Shown: one piece after another, positions 1 through 8,668 of the stretch
Layout of the letters: every line of letters starts with the position of its first letter
How positions within the stretch are numbered: the stretch's first letter is position 1
NCBI RefSeq assembly: GCF_000184745.1
Contig: NC_014931.1
Span: 5,952,001 to 6,016,000 of the forward strand
Reading direction: 5' to 3'
DNA: 64,000 nucleotides
Source of the DNA: Variovorax paradoxus EPS
Lineage (GTDB): Bacteria > Pseudomonadota > Gammaproteobacteria > Burkholderiales > Burkholderiaceae_C
Translations under genes and position numbers: made by a program
Notes under the pieces: generated by a model
What the model was told of the DNA's origin: nothing
The model's database searches: none
Seen by the model: the letters and a program-made list of their open reading frames with translations, nothing else

Positions 1-115
1 CCGGCGCACCGACCAGCCCCAGCAGCTTGCGCTGCCCGCTGGCCATGAGCGCCCGCAGACGGGCGAGGCCGTCCGCGGGAATGGAGGGGAGGTTTTGCAC
101 GGGCATGGTGGTCAT
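1..115 (-). CDS. P-loop nucleoside/nucleotide kinase-like protein, N-terminal fragment
   Basis: Only the first 38 codons are in the window; the gene runs off the left edge. The protein begins MTTMPVQNLP and ends in the window with KLLGLVGAP, which looks like the beta strand and first residues of a Walker A loop (GxPGxGKS). This resembles the nucleoside/nucleotide kinase family related to uridine and pantothenate kinases (FrcK-like proteins of sugar operons). A second in-frame ATG three codons downstream is an alternative start. The substrate cannot be told from this fragment. Confidence 0.55.
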   Translation of the reverse strand, partial: MTTMPVQNLPSIPADGLARLRALMASGQRKLLGLVGAP

Positions 116-148
116 GTCCCGAGCGTACCGTCCCTTCCTGTCAAAAAA

Positions 149-1420
149 TCATGGGTACAGGCCGCGTTCCTGGCGCGCCGTGAGAATCCGCTCGCAAGCC
201 ACCGCATAGGTCGCCGTGCGCAGCGTGATCTTGTGCTTGTCGGCCGTGTCCCAGATCTGGTTGAGCGCGTTCATCATGATGCGGTCCAGGCGCACGTTGA
301 TCTCGTCCTCGTCCCAGAAGAAGGACGAGAAGTCCTGCACCCATTCGAAGTAGCTCACCGTCACGCCGCCGGCGTTGCAGATGACGTCGGGCACCACCAG
401 CACGCCGCGCTCGGCGAGGATGTCGTCGGCCGTGGGAACCGTGGGGCCGTTGGCGCCTTCGAGCACCAGCTTGGCGGTCGTTTTCTGCGCGCGTTCGGCG
501 GTGATCTGGCCTTCGAGGGCGGCCGGGATCAGGATGTCGCAGGCCGTGTCCCAGAAGGCTTCGTTGGGCACCACGTCGCCGCCCTTGAAGGCGATGACGC
601 CTTCCTTGTTGGCGATGGGAATGAGCGTCGCGAGGTCCAGGCCGTTGGTGTTGACGATGGTGCCGGTGTGGTCCTGCACCGCCACGATCTTGGCGCCCGC
701 TTCGGCAAAGAGTTCGGCCGCGACCGAGCCCACGTTGCCGAAGCCCTGCACCGCGATGCGCGCGCCGCGCAGGTCCATGCCCAGGCGCCGGGCGGCTTCG
801 CGGCCGGTGACGAACACGCCGCGGCCGGTGGCCTTCACGCGGCCGAGCGAACCGCCCAGGTGCAGCGGCTTGCCGGTGACGACGCCGGTGGCGGTGCCGC
901 CGACGTTCATCGAATAGGTGTCCATCATCCACGCCATGATCTGGCCGTTGGTGTTGACGTCGGGCGCGGGAATGTCTGTGTGCGGGCCGATGATGATGCC
1001 GATCTCGCTGGTGTAGCGGCGGGTGATCTTTTCGAGCTCCTGCAGCGAGAGCTTCTTCGGATCGACGCGGATGCCGCCCTTGGCGCCGCCGTAGGGCAGG
1101 TTCACCGCGGCGGTCTTGATGGTCATCCAGGCCGAGAGGGCCATCACTTCTTCGAGCGTGACATCGGGGTGGAAGCGCACGCCGCCCTTGCCCGGGCCGC
1201 GGCTCATGTTGTGCTGCACGCGGTAGCCCTCAAAGTGGGCGATGGTGCCGTCGTCCATTTCGATGGGCACGTCCACGATCAGTGCGCGCTTGGGACGCTT
1301 CAGCGTTTCGACCCAGCGGGCCAGCGGGCCGAGGTACGGCACGACACGGTCGACCTGGGAGAGGTACGTTCCCCACGGGCTGTTGGCGGTGGGGGAGACG
1401 AAGGAGAGTTTTTCACTCAT
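149..1420 (-). CDS. gdhA: Glutamate dehydrogenase (Glu/Leu/Phe/Val dehydrogenase family)
   Basis: A 423-residue cytoplasmic enzyme that interconverts glutamate and 2-oxoglutarate plus ammonia, using NAD(P). The substrate-binding segment [11 protein letters not shown] lies near residue 75 and the catalytic-lysine motif PYGGAKGG near 109-116. The Rossmann dinucleotide loop GFGNVG is in the C-terminal half. Length matches short hexameric bacterial GDHs. The open frame extends 52 codons upstream, but the ATG chosen (MSEKLSF) has AAGGG eight bases ahead and fits the family N-terminus. Cofactor preference cannot be decided by eye. The gene stands alone, divergent from the next gene, with a long leader. 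Confidence 0.93.
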   Translation of the reverse strand: MSEKLSFVSPTANSPWGTYLSQVDRVVPYLGPLARWVETLKRPKRALIVDVPIEMDDGTIAHFEGYRVQHNMSRGPGKGGVRFHPDVTLEEVMALSAWMTIKTAAVNLPYGGAKGGIRVDPKKLSLQELEKITRRYTSEIGIIIGPHTDIPAPDVNTNGQIMAWMMDTYSMNVGGTATGVVTGKPLHLGGSLGRVKATGRGVFVTGREAARRLGMDLRGARIAVQGFGNVGSVAAELFAEAGAKIVAVQDHTGTIVNTNGLDLATLIPIANKEGVIAFKGGDVVPNEAFWDTACDILIPAALEGQITAERAQKTTAKLVLEGANGPTVPTADDILAERGVLVVPDVICNAGGVTVSYFEWVQDFSSFFWDEDEINVRLDRIMMNALNQIWDTADKHKITLRTATYAVACERILTARQERGLYP

Positions 1421-1567
1421 GAGAGATCCCTTGGGTTGGAACTGAGGTGGCCGCAACGATAGACCTCTCGCGCCCGTCGCGCCATGGCTTATGCGCGCCG
1501 CGCTGGCGGTTATGCAAGAGACGTTAGGCGGCGTTGTTCCGGGGGCAGATCGCAGCGGGCATCGGCA

Positions 1568-1596
1568 GATAACCAAACTGTCATCGACCGGTTATC
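1568..1596. promoter_or_regulatory. Inverted repeat GATAACC-N15-GGTTATC in the gdhA leader
   Basis: Two perfect 7-base arms face each other across 15 bases in the roughly 240-base gap between divergent gdhA and the small exported protein. The spacing and position would suit a dimeric regulator. The Lrp/AsnC protein encoded just downstream is one candidate, but nothing in the sequence proves binding. Confidence 0.3.
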
Positions 1597-1657
1597 GATC
1601 GCGCAGATGCCCTTCATAGAGTTGGCTTCACCAACCACCCACATCAAGGAGTCACGA

Positions 1658-2113
1658 ATGAAGCCAGCTTCCACCACCCGCATCCTGGGCACCGCCACCG
1701 TCGCCGCACTGCTGGCCATCGCCTCGGCACCGAGCCTTGCAGGCAACTACGCCGAAGGCGATCCGCGACCGGTGCCGCTCGTCTCGTCCACGACGCGTGC
1801 CGCGGTGACGGCCGATGCGCAACAGTGGTTGAAGAGCGCGCCCACGCAGGGCTACACCGCCGGCTATGCGTCGCAGGCCGCCGTCGTTTCCGCGAACAGC
1901 CGCGCCGCCGTGGCGGCCGACACGCGGCTGTGGATCCAATCGGGCCTCGCCGCGCTGCAGAACGGCGAAGCCGGCGCCGACACGACGCGGCCTGCTTACC
2001 GCCAGGCCATGGCCGAATACACCAAGCTGCGTGCGAGCCCCGCCTACGGTGCGTTGGTCGATCAGCTCTCGAGCCAGCAGGCGGCCGCGCAGTCGCGTGC
2101 CACCGTTCGCTGA
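1658..2113 (+). CDS. Small exported protein with internal helical repeat, function unknown
   Basis: A 151-residue protein with a clear signal peptide (hydrophobic core TVAALLAIAS, cleavage after SLA near residue 27), so probably periplasmic. The mature part contains a loose repeat: TTRAAVTADAQQWL near residue 41 and NSRAAVAADTRLWI near 75, both predicted helical. This resembles the DUF4148-type small secreted proteins common in Burkholderiales, but I cannot assign it firmly. AAGGAG lies six bases ahead of the ATG, so the longer open frame upstream is not used. It stands alone between gdhA and a regulator. Confidence 0.75.
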   Translation: MKPASTTRILGTATVAALLAIASAPSLAGNYAEGDPRPVPLVSSTTRAAVTADAQQWLKSAPTQGYTAGYASQAAVVSANSRAAVAADTRLWIQSGLAALQNGEAGADTTRPAYRQAMAEYTKLRASPAYGALVDQLSSQQAAAQSRATVR

Positions 2114-2231
2114 GCGGCAAGGCGCCGGGTAGGTACCGCGGGAAGGATCGACGCAGGGTAGGAACAGGGCATTTCCTTGGTTCTATCTCCTATGGCCAGC
2201 CACCATAGGCCGCATCTTCTGCAATGAATCG

Positions 2232-2723
2232 ATGCACGGACCGGATAATTCTCCGATGCTCGACCTCGACCGCATCGACCTGCGCCTCTTGAAGATCCTT
2301 CAGGAGGACGGGCGCATCACCAACCTCAAGCTGGCCGAGGCGGTGGCGCTTTCGCCCACCGCGGTGCTGGCGCGCGTGCAGCGCCTGACGCGAGATGGCT
2401 TCATCCTCGGCTACGAGGCGCGCCTCGATCCCGAGAAGCTGGGCCGCGGCTTCACGGTGTTCGTCGAGGTGCTGCTCGACCGCACCACGCCCAATGTCTT
2501 CGACCAGTTCAAGGCCGCCGTGCAGGTGCGCGACGAGATCATGGAATGCCACATGGTCGCCGGCGGCTTCGACTACCTGCTCAAGACCCGCATGGCCGAC
2601 ATGGCCGCGTACCGCGAGTTCGCGGGCACGGTGCTGTGGCAACTGCCCGGCGTGCGCGAGACGCGGACCTATGCGGTGATGGAAGAGGTGAAGAGCAGCG
2701 CACGGCTGCCTCTGGGGATCTGA
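2232..2723 (+). CDS. Lrp/AsnC family transcriptional regulator
   Basis: A 163-residue DNA-binding regulator. The N-terminal winged helix-turn-helix starts at LDRIDLRLLKILQEDGR and includes LKLAEAVALSPTAVLARVQRL. The C-terminal RAM/AsnC ligand domain carries MECHMVAGGFDYLL and LPGVRETRTY. Size and layout are typical. An alternative start is the internal ATG nine codons on (MLDLDRID), which fits the family better but has no clearly stronger ribosome site. These regulators usually sense amino acids; the nearness of gdhA hints at amino-acid or nitrogen control, which is inference. Confidence 0.88.
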   Translation: MHGPDNSPMLDLDRIDLRLLKILQEDGRITNLKLAEAVALSPTAVLARVQRLTRDGFILGYEARLDPEKLGRGFTVFVEVLLDRTTPNVFDQFKAAVQVRDEIMECHMVAGGFDYLLKTRMADMAAYREFAGTVLWQLPGVRETRTYAVMEEVKSSARLPLGI

Positions 2724-2733
2724 AGCTGGCCGT

Positions 2734-3435
2734 TCAGGCGGGCTTGCGGGCCCGGCCCCCGAAGATCGCGGTGCCGACCCGCACCATCGTGCTGCCAGCG
2801 CTGATCGCCGCTTCGAGGTCGGCGCTCATGCCGAGCGACAGCGTGTCGAGCGCGATGCCCGCCCCTTTGATCGATTCGAAAACCGCATGCGCGCGCAGGC
2901 ACAGATCGCGCTGCGCCGCGAAATCGGGCGCCGGTTCGGGGATCGCCATGAGCCCGCGCAGCCGCAGATGTGGCAACGCCGCCACAGCGCGGGCGAGCGC
3001 GACGGCCTCTTCCGGTGGCACGCCGGACTTGTTCGCGCCGCCGTCCACGTTAACCTGAAGGCATACATTGAGCGGCGCCAAATGGGCCGGCCGCTGCGCC
3101 GACAGACGCTCGGCGATCTTGAGCCGGTCGATGCTGTGGACCCAGTCGAACTGCTCGGCCACCGGCCGCGTCTTGTTGCTTTGCAGAGGGCCGATGCAGT
3201 GCCATTCGAGGGAGGCGCGCAGATCGGCGAGCGCCTCGATCTTGTCCAGCCCTTCCTGCACGTAGTTCTCGCCGAAGGCCGTTTGGCCCGCCGCATGCGC
3301 ATCGCGCACCGCGTCGGCCCCGAAGGTCTTGGACACCGCCAGCAGCCGGACCCCGGCCGGGTCGCGGCCGGCCGTTACACATGCCGCCTCGATCCGGTTC
3401 TTTACTTGCTGGAGGTCGTCGCCAATCATCGTCAT
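2734..3435 (-). CDS. yggS: YggS family pyridoxal-phosphate homeostasis protein
   Basis: A 233-residue single-domain PLP-binding protein of the alanine-racemase-like fold, known in the family (E. coli YggS, human PLPBP) for vitamin B6 homeostasis rather than a known catalytic reaction. The PLP lysine sits in LLAVSKTFG (K36). FGENYVQE, LSLGMSAD and RVGTAIFGGR are the other signature segments. Its start lies 51 bases from the divergent pilT start, the arrangement seen in many beta- and gammaproteobacteria. Two ATGs two codons apart are possible starts. Confidence 0.92.
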   Translation of the reverse strand: MTMIGDDLQQVKNRIEAACVTAGRDPAGVRLLAVSKTFGADAVRDAHAAGQTAFGENYVQEGLDKIEALADLRASLEWHCIGPLQSNKTRPVAEQFDWVHSIDRLKIAERLSAQRPAHLAPLNVCLQVNVDGGANKSGVPPEEAVALARAVAALPHLRLRGLMAIPEPAPDFAAQRDLCLRAHAVFESIKGAGIALDTLSLGMSADLEAAISAGSTMVRVGTAIFGGRARKPA

Positions 3436-3486
3436 AATCGTCCAAAATCGTATCAAAACGTCACCGAACTCGAGCCGAGGATCCCC

Positions 3487-4530
3487 GTGGACATCACCCA
3501 ACTGCTGGCATTCAGCGTCAAGAACAAAGCCTCCGACCTGCACTTGTCGGCCGGGCTGCCGCCCATGATCCGCGTCAATGGCGACGTGCGCCGCATCAAT
3601 GTCGATGCGCTCGATCACAAGGGCGTGCACGCGATGGTGTACGACATCATGAGCGACACGCACCGCAAGCACTACGAAGAGTTCCTGGAGGTCGACTTCT
3701 CGTTCGAGATCGACGGCCTCGCGCGCTTTCGCGTGAACGCCTTCAACCAGGCGCGCGGCGCGGCCGCGGTGTTCCGGACCATTCCTTCGAAGATCCTCAC
3801 GCTCGAACAGCTGAACGCGCCGAAGATTTTCGGCGAACTGGCGCTCAAGCCGCGCGGGCTGGTGCTGGTGACGGGCCCCACGGGCTCGGGCAAGTCGACC
3901 ACGCTGGCGGCGATGGTGAACTACCTCAACGAAAACGAGTACGGCCACATCCTCACGGTGGAAGACCCGATCGAATTCGTGCACGAATCCAAGAAGTGCC
4001 TCATCAACCAGCGCGAAGTGGGTCCGATGACGCTGTCGTTCTCGAACGCGCTGCGCTCGGCCCTCCGCGAAGACCCGGACGCCATTCTGGTGGGCGAACT
4101 GCGCGACCTCGAAACCATTCGCCTCGCGATGACCGCGGCCGAAACGGGCCACCTGGTGTTCGGCACGCTGCACACCTCGTCGGCCGCCAAGACCATCGAC
4201 CGGATCATCGACGTGTTCCCGGGCGAAGAGAAAGAAATGATCCGCGCGATGCTCTCGGAGTCGCTGCAGGCGGTGATTTCGCAGACGCTGTGCAAGACCA
4301 AGGACGGCCAGAGCCGCGTGGCGGCGCACGAGATCATGCTGGGCACGCCGGCCATCCGGAACCTGATCCGCGAGGCCAAGGTCGCGCAGATGTACTCCAC
4401 CATCCAGACCGGCCAGGGCTCCGGCATGCAGACGCTGGACCAGAACCTGATGGAACTGGTTCGCCGCAACACGATTTCCGCCGCCGAGGCGCGCGGAAAG
4501 GCAAAGATTCCCGAAAATTTCCCCGGCTGA
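3487..4530 (+). CDS. pilT: Type IV pilus retraction ATPase PilT
   Basis: A 347-residue hexameric ATPase that depolymerises type IV pili to drive twitching motility and DNA uptake. It sits at the inner-membrane base of the pilus. Walker A is GPTGSGKST at 130-138, the Walker B/Asp box is DAILVGELRD near 198, and the His box TGHLVFGTLHT follows near 220. The start is GTG, not ATG: it gives the standard PilT length, begins with the conserved VDITQLL, and has GAGG six bases ahead. pilU follows 30 bases later, so the pair is almost certainly co-transcribed. Confidence 0.96.
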   Translation: MDITQLLAFSVKNKASDLHLSAGLPPMIRVNGDVRRINVDALDHKGVHAMVYDIMSDTHRKHYEEFLEVDFSFEIDGLARFRVNAFNQARGAAAVFRTIPSKILTLEQLNAPKIFGELALKPRGLVLVTGPTGSGKSTTLAAMVNYLNENEYGHILTVEDPIEFVHESKKCLINQREVGPMTLSFSNALRSALREDPDAILVGELRDLETIRLAMTAAETGHLVFGTLHTSSAAKTIDRIIDVFPGEEKEMIRAMLSESLQAVISQTLCKTKDGQSRVAAHEIMLGTPAIRNLIREAKVAQMYSTIQTGQGSGMQTLDQNLMELVRRNTISAAEARGKAKIPENFPG

Positions 4531-4560
4531 TCCACAACAGCCCATCGGAGCACCGACATC

Positions 4561-5697
4561 ATGGAACGCGATCAAGCCAGCCAGTTCATCAACGACCTGC
4601 TCAAGCTCATGGTGAGCCGCAACGGCAGCGACCTGTTCATCACCGCCGACTTTCCGCCCGCGATCAAGGTCGACGGCAAGGTCACCAAGGTGTCGCAGCA
4701 AGCGCTGGGCGCGCAGCACACGCTGGCGCTCACGCGCTCGGTCATGAACGACCGGCAGGTGGCCGATTTCGAGCGCACCAAGGAGTGCAACTTCGCGATC
4801 TCGCCGACCGGCATCGGGCGCTTTCGCGTCAACGCCTTCGTGCAGCAGGGCAAGGTCGGCATGGTGCTGCGGACCATTCCGGCCAAGCTGCCGACCATCG
4901 ACGGCCTGGGCATGCCGCAGATCCTGAAGGACGTGTCGATGACCAAGCGCGGCCTCACCATCCTGGTGGGCGCGACGGGCTCGGGCAAGTCGACCACGCT
5001 GGCCGCGATGATCGATTGGCGCAACGAAAACTCCTACGGCCACATCGTCACGGTGGAAGACCCGGTCGAGTTCGTGCACCCGCACAAGAACTGCGTGATC
5101 ACGCAGCGCGAAGTGGGCATCGACACCGACAGCTGGGAAGCCGCGCTCAAGAACACGCTGCGCCAAGCGCCCGACGTGATCCTGATGGGCGAAATCCGCG
5201 ACCGCGAAACCATGGAGCACGCGGTGGCCTTCGCCGAAACGGGCCACCTCTGCATGGCCACGCTGCACGCCAACAGCGCCAACCAGGCGCTGGACCGGAT
5301 CATCAACTTCTTCCCCGAAGAGCGCCGCGCTCAACTGCTGATGGACCTCTCGCTGAACCTGCGCTCGCTGGTCTCGCAGCGGCTGGTGCCGACCGAAGAC
5401 GGCCAGGGCCGCGTGGCCGCCGTCGAGGTGCTGCTGAACACGCCGCTGATTTCCGACCTGATCTTCAAGGGCGAGGTCGGCGAGATCAAGGAGATCATGC
5501 GCAAGAGCCGCAATCTGGGCATGCAGACCTTCGACCAGGCGCTGTTCGACCTGTTCGAGAGCCACTCGATCACCTTCGAAGACGCGATCCGCAACGCCGA
5601 CTCGGCCAACGACCTGCGGCTGCAGATCAAGCTCAACAGCCAGCGTGCGCGCAGCACCGACCTGGCGGCCGGCACGGAGCATTTCGCGATCGTCTGA
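4561..5697 (+). CDS. pilU: PilU, PilT-dependent accessory retraction ATPase
   Basis: A 378-residue PilT paralogue. It shares Walker A (GATGSGKST at 137-145), the Walker B segment PDVILMGEIRD and the His box TGHLCMATLHANS. The C-terminus is longer than in PilT, ending in a segment typical of PilU (DAIRNADSANDLRLQIK). In Vibrio and Pseudomonas PilU cannot retract pili alone but adds force to PilT in the same complex. The pair is the usual pilTU operon; pilBCD are not in the window. Confidence 0.95.
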   Translation: MERDQASQFINDLLKLMVSRNGSDLFITADFPPAIKVDGKVTKVSQQALGAQHTLALTRSVMNDRQVADFERTKECNFAISPTGIGRFRVNAFVQQGKVGMVLRTIPAKLPTIDGLGMPQILKDVSMTKRGLTILVGATGSGKSTTLAAMIDWRNENSYGHIVTVEDPVEFVHPHKNCVITQREVGIDTDSWEAALKNTLRQAPDVILMGEIRDRETMEHAVAFAETGHLCMATLHANSANQALDRIINFFPEERRAQLLMDLSLNLRSLVSQRLVPTEDGQGRVAAVEVLLNTPLISDLIFKGEVGEIKEIMRKSRNLGMQTFDQALFDLFESHSITFEDAIRNADSANDLRLQIKLNSQRARSTDLAAGTEHFAIV

Positions 5698-5711
5698 CCG
5701 GCGCGCGGGGT

Positions 5712-5735
5712 GGCGCCGCGGCGGGCTGCGGCGCC
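5712..5735 (+). terminator. GC-rich hairpin after pilU
   Basis: A perfect 8-bp stem (GGCGCCGC / GCGGCGCC) with an 8-base loop, about 15 bases after the pilU stop. There is no U-run after it, so it could be a weak or Rho-assisted terminator or only an mRNA-end stabiliser. Confidence 0.3.
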
Positions 5736-5763
5736 CGGGCGAATGGCTTTAAGCTCTCGCCCC

Positions 5764-6672
5764 ATGAGCAGCATCAACACCCGAACCTACGAATCCATCC
5801 CCTCCCAGACGGTGGCCTTTCTCGGCCTCGGCGTCATGGGCGGGCCGATGGCCGGCCACCTGGCCAAGGCCGGCCACAGCGTCACGGTCTACAACCGCAC
5901 GGCCTCCAAGGCAGAAGCCTGGGCCGCCGAATTCGGCCCGTCGGGCCGCCATGCCGCGACCCCGCGCGAAGCCGCGGCGGGCGCCGACATCGTCTTCTGC
6001 TGCGTCGGCAACGACGACGACCTGCGCTCCGTCGTGCTGGGTGAAGACGGCGCCTTCGCCGGCATGAAGAAGGGCGCCGTGCTCGTCGACCACACGACCG
6101 CTTCGGCCGACGTGGCGCGCGAGCTCTCGAAGGCGGCCGAGGCGCTGGGCCTGCACTTCATCGACGCGCCGGTGTCCGGCGGCCAGGCCGGTGCGCAGAA
6201 CGGCGCACTGACCGTGATGTGCGGCGGCGACGCGGCCGCGTTCGAACGCATCAAGCCGGTGGCCGCGGCGTTTTCGCGCGCGGTCACGCTGCTGGGCAAG
6301 AGCGGTGCGGGCCAGCTCGCGAAGATGGTGAACCAGATCGCCATCGCGGGCCTGGTGCAGGGGCTGTCTGAGGCCATCGCCTTCGGCCAGCGCGCCGGCC
6401 TCGACATGGAAGCCGTGCTCGGGGTCATCGGCAAGGGCGCGGCCCAGAGCTGGCAGATGGACAACCGCGGCAAGACCATGATCGACGGCAAGTTCGACTA
6501 CGGTTTTGCGGTCGACTGGATGCGCAAGGATCTGGGCCTGGTGCTCGACGAGGCCAAGCGCAACGGCGCGCGCGTGCCGGTGACGGCGCTGGTCGACCAG
6601 TTCTATGCCGACGTGCAACAGGCCGGCGGCAGGCGCTGGGACACCTCGAGCCTGATCATCCGCCTCAAATGA
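5764..6672 (+). CDS. NAD(P)-dependent oxidoreductase, 3-hydroxyisobutyrate dehydrogenase family
   Basis: A 302-residue beta-hydroxyacid dehydrogenase. The N-terminal Rossmann motif is FLGLGVMGGPMAGHL. The substrate motif DAPVSGGQAGAQNG comes near 140 and the catalytic lysine is in GAGQLAKMVNQ. These residues place it in the HIBADH / tartronate semialdehyde reductase / GLYR family; the true substrate cannot be read from sequence. An upstream in-frame ATG exists, but MSSINTRTYE sits closer to the expected N-terminus. A bidirectional terminator follows directly after the stop. Confidence 0.88.
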   Translation: MSSINTRTYESIPSQTVAFLGLGVMGGPMAGHLAKAGHSVTVYNRTASKAEAWAAEFGPSGRHAATPREAAAGADIVFCCVGNDDDLRSVVLGEDGAFAGMKKGAVLVDHTTASADVARELSKAAEALGLHFIDAPVSGGQAGAQNGALTVMCGGDAAAFERIKPVAAAFSRAVTLLGKSGAGQLAKMVNQIAIAGLVQGLSEAIAFGQRAGLDMEAVLGVIGKGAAQSWQMDNRGKTMIDGKFDYGFAVDWMRKDLGLVLDEAKRNGARVPVTALVDQFYADVQQAGGRRWDTSSLIIRLK

Positions 6673-6674
6673 AA

Positions 6675-6696
6675 AAGGCCCGCGGAAGCGGGCCTT
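6675..6696. terminator. Bidirectional rho-independent terminator between convergent genes
   Basis: A perfect 9-bp stem AAGGCCCGC / GCGGGCCTT with a GGAA loop. On the minus strand it is followed by TTTTT, and on the plus strand by a weaker T-rich stretch. It separates the dehydrogenase from the convergent BON-domain lipoprotein gene and can serve both. Confidence 0.85.
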
Positions 6697-6702
6697 CTTG
6701 TT

Positions 6703-7515
6703 TCAGCGAACCGGCGAGGTCGTCACCGCCGGCTGCGCGGGCGCCGAGCCCGGCGCGGGCAGCGGCTCCATCGGCGGCAGCGGCACGCGCGAGGAAGAGG
6801 ATGAAGAAGAAGGCGCCGAAGGCGTCGCGTTGCTCACCGGCGCAGGGCCGGTGCCGCCGCGCTGTGCCGCGGACTGGTTCGCCGCCTGGCTCGCGGCGAG
6901 GTCGGCCTCGCTCACCACCTCGACCACGCGCACCACCTTCATCACACCGCCCACGCCGCGCGTGATCTCAGTGGCGCGATCGGTCTCGCGCCGCGTGGCG
7001 ATGCCCATCAGGTAGACCACGCCGCGCTCGGTGATCACCTTGAACGAATTGGCGAAGATGTCCTTCGCATCGAGCAGCGAGGCCTTCACCTTGCCGGTGA
7101 TGTAGAGGTCGTTCGAGCGGTCCTGGAAAGTGCTGGGCGCGCCGAGCGTGAGTTCGTTCACCACCGAGCGCACGTTGACCACGCGGCTCACTTCGTCCTC
7201 GACGCGGCGGCGGTCGGCCTCGTTGCCCACCGCGCCGGTCAGCAGCACCTGGCGGTTGAAGCTGGTGACGCTCACGTACATCTGGTCATTGGCGATGTCG
7301 CGCACGCGGGCGGCAGCGCGCAGTTCGATGCCCTGGTCGTCGAGCTGGGCGCCCGAACTGCGGCGATCGGTTGCCACCATGCCCACGCCCACCACAGCGG
7401 CACCACCCACCACGAGGGGCACGCAGGCCGAAAGGCCCGCGACCAGGGCGGCACCCAGGGTGAGTGCGAGGGCGAAACGCCGGGTCGACGTGGCCGTCAT
7501 GGTCTTCATGGTCAT
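6703..7515 (-). CDS. BON-domain outer-membrane lipoprotein (DolP/YraP-like)
   Basis: A 270-residue lipoprotein: signal peptide with lipobox LSAC near residue 28, then two BON (phospholipid-binding) domains, the second around FANSFKVITERGVVYLMG. E. coli DolP has two BON domains and supports outer-membrane integrity. This one adds a long low-complexity tail with a run of seven serines and many Pro/Ala/Gln, absent from E. coli DolP. The start was chosen four bases into the end of the SIS gene (ATGA overlap), which implies translational coupling. The frame is open further upstream but inside the SIS gene. Confidence 0.85.
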   Translation of the reverse strand: MTMKTMTATSTRRFALALTLGAALVAGLSACVPLVVGGAAVVGVGMVATDRRSSGAQLDDQGIELRAAARVRDIANDQMYVSVTSFNRQVLLTGAVGNEADRRRVEDEVSRVVNVRSVVNELTLGAPSTFQDRSNDLYITGKVKASLLDAKDIFANSFKVITERGVVYLMGIATRRETDRATEITRGVGGVMKVVRVVEVVSEADLAASQAANQSAAQRGGTGPAPVSNATPSAPSSSSSSSRVPLPPMEPLPAPGSAPAQPAVTTSPVR

Positions 7516-8156
7516 GAGGAAGCTTCCTGTTCTCCGAGTAACTGGGCATCCACGCCGTCGCACAGGCAATGCAGCGCGAGCAGGTGGACTTCATGGATGC
7601 GCGCCGCACGCTCGTGCGGCACGCTGATCTGGACGTCGGTCTCGCGCAGCGCACGGCCGATGACGCCGCCGGTGCCGCTGCTGCCTGCACCGGGCGCCGC
7701 GGGCGGACCCGAGACGGCGTTGCCGAGCAGCGCGACCACGGTCATGTCGCGCTCGTGCGCCGCCAGCACGGCAGCAAGCACCGCTGCCGACTGGCCGCTG
7801 GCGCTCAACGCGAGCAGCACGTCGCCGGCCTGGCCCAGCGCGCGCACCTGGCGGGCGAAGCGGTCGGCATCGATCGCGTTCGCGCTGTCGGCATTCGGGT
7901 CTGTGGCGTCGCCGGGCAGTGCGATGGCGCCCAGTTCAGGGCGCTCGCGTTCGAAACGGCCAACGAACTGCGCGGCGAACTGCGTGGCCAGCAGGCCCGA
8001 CACGCCGGCGCCGCAAGCCAGCACCTTGCCGCCACTGGTCACGCAGGCCAGGATGGCCTGCATCGCTTGAGAGATGGGTTTGCTGAGGACCGGTCCGGTC
8101 TGGTATTTGAGGTCGGCACTGTCGATGAAGTGCTGCTGAATCCGTTGCTCGAGCAT
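7512..8156 (-). CDS. SIS-domain protein, DiaA/GmhA-like phosphoheptose isomerase family
   Basis: A 214-residue sugar-isomerase (SIS) fold protein. It begins MLEQRIQQHFIDSADLK and carries GGKVLACGAGVSGLLATQFAAQFVGRF-like core elements and the phosphosugar loop LLALSASGQSAAV. In E. coli the neighbour of yraN and dolP is DiaA, a DnaA-binding initiation factor; GmhA makes a heptose for LPS. Gene context favours DiaA, but sequence alone does not decide. A long Gly/Ala/Pro-rich insert (AAPGAGSSGTGG) near residue 160 is unusual. Its stop overlaps the BON gene start. Confidence 0.82.
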   Translation of the reverse strand: MLEQRIQQHFIDSADLKYQTGPVLSKPISQAMQAILACVTSGGKVLACGAGVSGLLATQFAAQFVGRFERERPELGAIALPGDATDPNADSANAIDADRFARQVRALGQAGDVLLALSASGQSAAVLAAVLAAHERDMTVVALLGNAVSGPPAAPGAGSSGTGGVIGRALRETDVQISVPHERAARIHEVHLLALHCLCDGVDAQLLGEQEASS

Positions 8157-8242
8157 GGGGCGGGATGATAACTGGGGGCTGTGAAACAAGACGTTTGAGT
8201 TGTGGAGCCTTCAGCAAGGCTTCAGTTCCCTCGTCCGGCGCA

Positions 8243-8617
8243 TCAGGCCGCGTCGAACGCCGCCTGAAGCCAGGTGATTTTCTCCTCGACCAGCACCACG
8301 TCGAAGCGGCACGGCGGCACCGAGCGCAGCCGGCCGAGGTAGTGCTGCGCGGCGAACACGATGCGCCGCTGCTTCGTCCCGGTGATGCTGCCGCCCGCAC
8401 CGCCGTGCGTGCCGGCACTGCGCTGGCGGACCTCGACGAACACCAGCGTGCCGCCGCCGGGACCCCGCGGATCGCGCATGATCAGGTCGATCTCGCCGCC
8501 GCCGCGGCCGGGCGTTCGATAATTGCGGGCGATCAGCGCGAGGCCGGCGTCCTGCAGATATTCGAGCGCGGCATCTTCCGCCGCATCGCCGCGACGCTTT
8601 GTTGTGGTGGTCTTCAT
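8243..8617 (-). CDS. yraN: YraN family (UPF0102) endonuclease-fold protein
   Basis: A 124-residue protein of the UPF0102 family. The signature runs GDAAEDAALEYLQ, ARNYR, GEIDLIMRD and VFVEVRQR, which together trace a PD-(D/E)XK nuclease-like core with Arg in place of the usual catalytic Lys, as in many YraN proteins. The biochemical role is unknown. It is divergent from rsmI 51 bases away, and the SIS and BON genes follow on the same strand, echoing the E. coli yra cluster minus lpoA. Confidence 0.88.
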   Translation of the reverse strand: MKTTTTKRRGDAAEDAALEYLQDAGLALIARNYRTPGRGGGEIDLIMRDPRGPGGGTLVFVEVRQRSAGTHGGAGGSITGTKQRRIVFAAQHYLGRLRSVPPCRFDVVLVEEKITWLQAAFDAA

Positions 8618-8668
8618 GGCTCCCTGCCGTCTTCTCTTTTTTGTCGTTCGCTCTCACGGAGAAACCTC

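Noticed and set aside
95..1462. A 455-codon frame antisense to gdhA
   Set aside because: The translation is His/Val/Asp-rich shadow sequence with no domain; the gdhA frame carries all catalytic motifs.
2734..5682. A 982-codon minus-strand frame covering pilT and pilU
   Set aside because: Only the last 233 codons are real (YggS). The remainder is antisense to pilTU, whose Walker motifs are clear.
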